Source of the DNA: Ferribacterium limneticum
GTDB lineage: Bacteria; Pseudomonadota; Gammaproteobacteria; Burkholderiales; Rhodocyclaceae
NCBI RefSeq assembly: GCF_020510625.1
Contig: NZ_CP075191.1
Span: 1,340,001-1,404,000 of the forward strand
DNA length: 64,000 bases
Reading direction: 5' to 3'
Shown here piece after piece: positions 62,908 to 64,000 of the stretch; position 1 is the first letter of the stretch; each line of letters starts with the position of its first letter. Both the position numbers and the translations under genes were made by a program. The notes beneath the pieces were generated by a model, which was not told the DNA's origin, searched no databases, and saw nothing but the letters and a program-made list of their open reading frames with translations.

Positions 62908-63960
62908 ATGCATACCGTCCTGATCATCGATGACAGTGACATCAACCTGACACTGATCAAGGCGCTGGTGCTCAAACTGGGCGACTGCAGCCCGATCCTT
63001 TTCGACAAGCCCATCGCCGCTCTTGAATGGTGCCGCGAGAATGTACCCGATCTGGTCATTGTCGATTACATGATGCCTGATATGGACGGCCTGCGTTTCA
63101 TCAGTGCTTTCCGTGCCCTGCACGGGCGGAACGAGATTCCGGTGCTGATGATCACGGCCAACGATCAAAAGGACATTCGCTACGATGCCCTGCTCGGTGG
63201 CGCCAATGATTTCCTGACCAAGCCGATCGATCGCATCGAATTTTCGGCCCGGGCCCGCAACATGCTGTCGCTGCGCACCGGCCAGAAATTTCTGGCCGAC
63301 CGCGCCGAGCATCTTTCGGCGCTGGTCGAGGCACGCACCGCAGAAATCCGCGAACGCGAAAAGGAGCTGATTTTCCGTATTTCGCGCGCTGCCGAATTTC
63401 GCGATCCGGAGACCGGGGCACACATCCAGCGCATGGCGCATTATTCGCAGATCATTGCCCAGGGCCTGGACCTTAGCCCCACCATCCAGAAACTGATGCT
63501 TGAAGCGGCGCCGATGCACGATGTGGGCAAGATCGGCATTCCGGACTACATCCTGCTCAAGCCGGGCAAGCTGACCCCGGAGGAGTTCGAGGTGATGAAG
63601 GGGCATTCGCGGATTGGCCATGAGCTGCTCAAGGACAGTCGTTCTGAAATCATGCGCGCCGGGGCGGAAGTGGCGATTTCACATCATGAGAAATATGATG
63701 GCAGCGGTTATCCATTGGGCCTGAAGGGCAACCAGATTCCGTTGTTCGGGCGCATTGTCGCCGTGGCCGATGTTTTCGATGCCCTGACTTCGGAGCGGCC
63801 GTATAAACGCGCCTGGTCGCTGGACGATGCCTGCAAGTTTCTTGAAGACGGGCGTGGCAAGCATTTCGACCCGTTGTGCATCGAAGCATTTCTGGCCGGT
63901 TGGGAACAAATTCTGGAAATTCGTCAGCGCTTCCGCGACGAGGAAATTCCGCAAATCTGA
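62908..63960 (+). CDS. REC-HD-GYP c-di-GMP phosphodiesterase
   Basis: A 350-aa response regulator. A receiver (VLIIDDSDINLTLI; LVIVDYMMPDMDG; KPIDRIEF) is joined by a coiled coil to an HD-GYP domain with HDVGKIGIPD and ISHHEKYDGSGYP, all signature residues present. It resembles RpfG and is likely an active c-di-GMP hydrolase. ATG 62908 follows AGAGAG. No kinase adjoins. The last 40 bases of the window after it show no gene. Confidence 0.93.
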   Translation: MHTVLIIDDSDINLTLIKALVLKLGDCSPILFDKPIAALEWCRENVPDLVIVDYMMPDMDGLRFISAFRALHGRNEIPVLMITANDQKDIRYDALLGGANDFLTKPIDRIEFSARARNMLSLRTGQKFLADRAEHLSALVEARTAEIREREKELIFRISRAAEFRDPETGAHIQRMAHYSQIIAQGLDLSPTIQKLMLEAAPMHDVGKIGIPDYILLKPGKLTPEEFEVMKGHSRIGHELLKDSRSEIMRAGAEVAISHHEKYDGSGYPLGLKGNQIPLFGRIVAVADVFDALTSERPYKRAWSLDDACKFLEDGRGKHFDPLCIEAFLAGWEQILEIRQRFRDEEIPQI

Positions 63961-64000
63961 ACGTATTGGCAACGAACTTTGCCTACGGCAACGGGCGTTG

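Overview
The window looks like a chromosomal segment of a denitrifying or respiratory betaproteobacterium, most likely Rhodocyclaceae (Dechloromonas/Azonexus-like). That placement is an inference from three things: the GC-rich protein content, the BolA-YciI-YciB-PpiC block, and the mix of nitric-oxide genes (NorE, NorF, NsrR, a NosD-type protein), a PEP-CTERM protein, CysB/CysI/APS-reductase sulfur assimilation and very dense two-component/c-di-GMP signalling. No rRNA or tRNA gene was seen.

Region 1 (1-21.5 kb) is dominated by signalling. A CHASE hybrid histidine kinase (83-2953) ends at a strong terminator and faces ycaO on the minus strand. From 4982 to 21527, ten plus-strand genes are nearly all overlapping or a few bases apart and look like one operon: a hybrid kinase, a REC-PAS-GGDEF-EAL-REC protein (degenerate SGNEF cyclase motif, intact EAL motifs), a PAS/GAF kinase, a REC-HD-GYP phosphodiesterase, a lone REC protein, an MglA-like small GTPase, a second kinase, a receiver fused to a MshEN-like domain and a complete PilB/GspE secretion ATPase, a bacteriohemerythrin-kinase fusion, and a carboxymuconolactone-decarboxylase-family protein. 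The set could carry oxygen and other sensory signals, through phosphotransfer and c-di-GMP, to a type IV pilus/type II secretion motor and a polarity GTPase. This is the best candidate in the window for an undescribed system.

Region 2 (21.8-27.5 kb) is a type VI secretion cargo cassette: vgrG, an M15-type zinc peptidase effector candidate with a long charged insertion, a secreted candidate immunity protein, and a small AP2-like protein. Region 3 (27.7-33.4 kb) holds a cNMP-binding/acetate kinase/PduL triple fusion and an atypical class A penicillin-binding protein. A PEP-CTERM protein with a sigma-54-type promoter follows. Then come ccoG divergent from nsrR (with a likely NsrR site), a hipBA toxin-antitoxin pair with palindromic operators, a cold-shock/excalibur membrane protein and a BASS/ACR3-type transporter.

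Region 4 (40.5-47.8 kb) is a minus-strand run of eleven genes: a NifX/NifB-type cofactor-binding protein, a DUF2141-like protein, an ArsR-type repressor, a conserved unknown, a DsrE-like periplasmic protein, NorE, NorF, a NapH/CcoG-like polyferredoxin, and a HlyD-permease-ATPase exporter. Region 5 (48-52.3 kb) is a small sigma-54 regulon. A PAS-AAA-Fis activator lies beside a Spy-like protein plus orphan Rieske operon and a thioredoxin-DsbD-like gene. Both targets have nearly identical sigma-54 promoters, each with a cluster of TGGCAGT boxes upstream.

Region 6 (52.3-57.2 kb) is sulfur assimilation (cysH, DUF934, cysI, TauE-like exporter, cysB). Region 7 (57.3-64 kb) has an HDOD protein, a NosD-type protein, a degenerate EAL-HDOD protein, ppiC, bolA, yciI, yciB and a second REC-HD-GYP gene. 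Four related palindromic repeats are scattered between operons, one inside a 145-bp element with 10-bp terminal inverted repeats.
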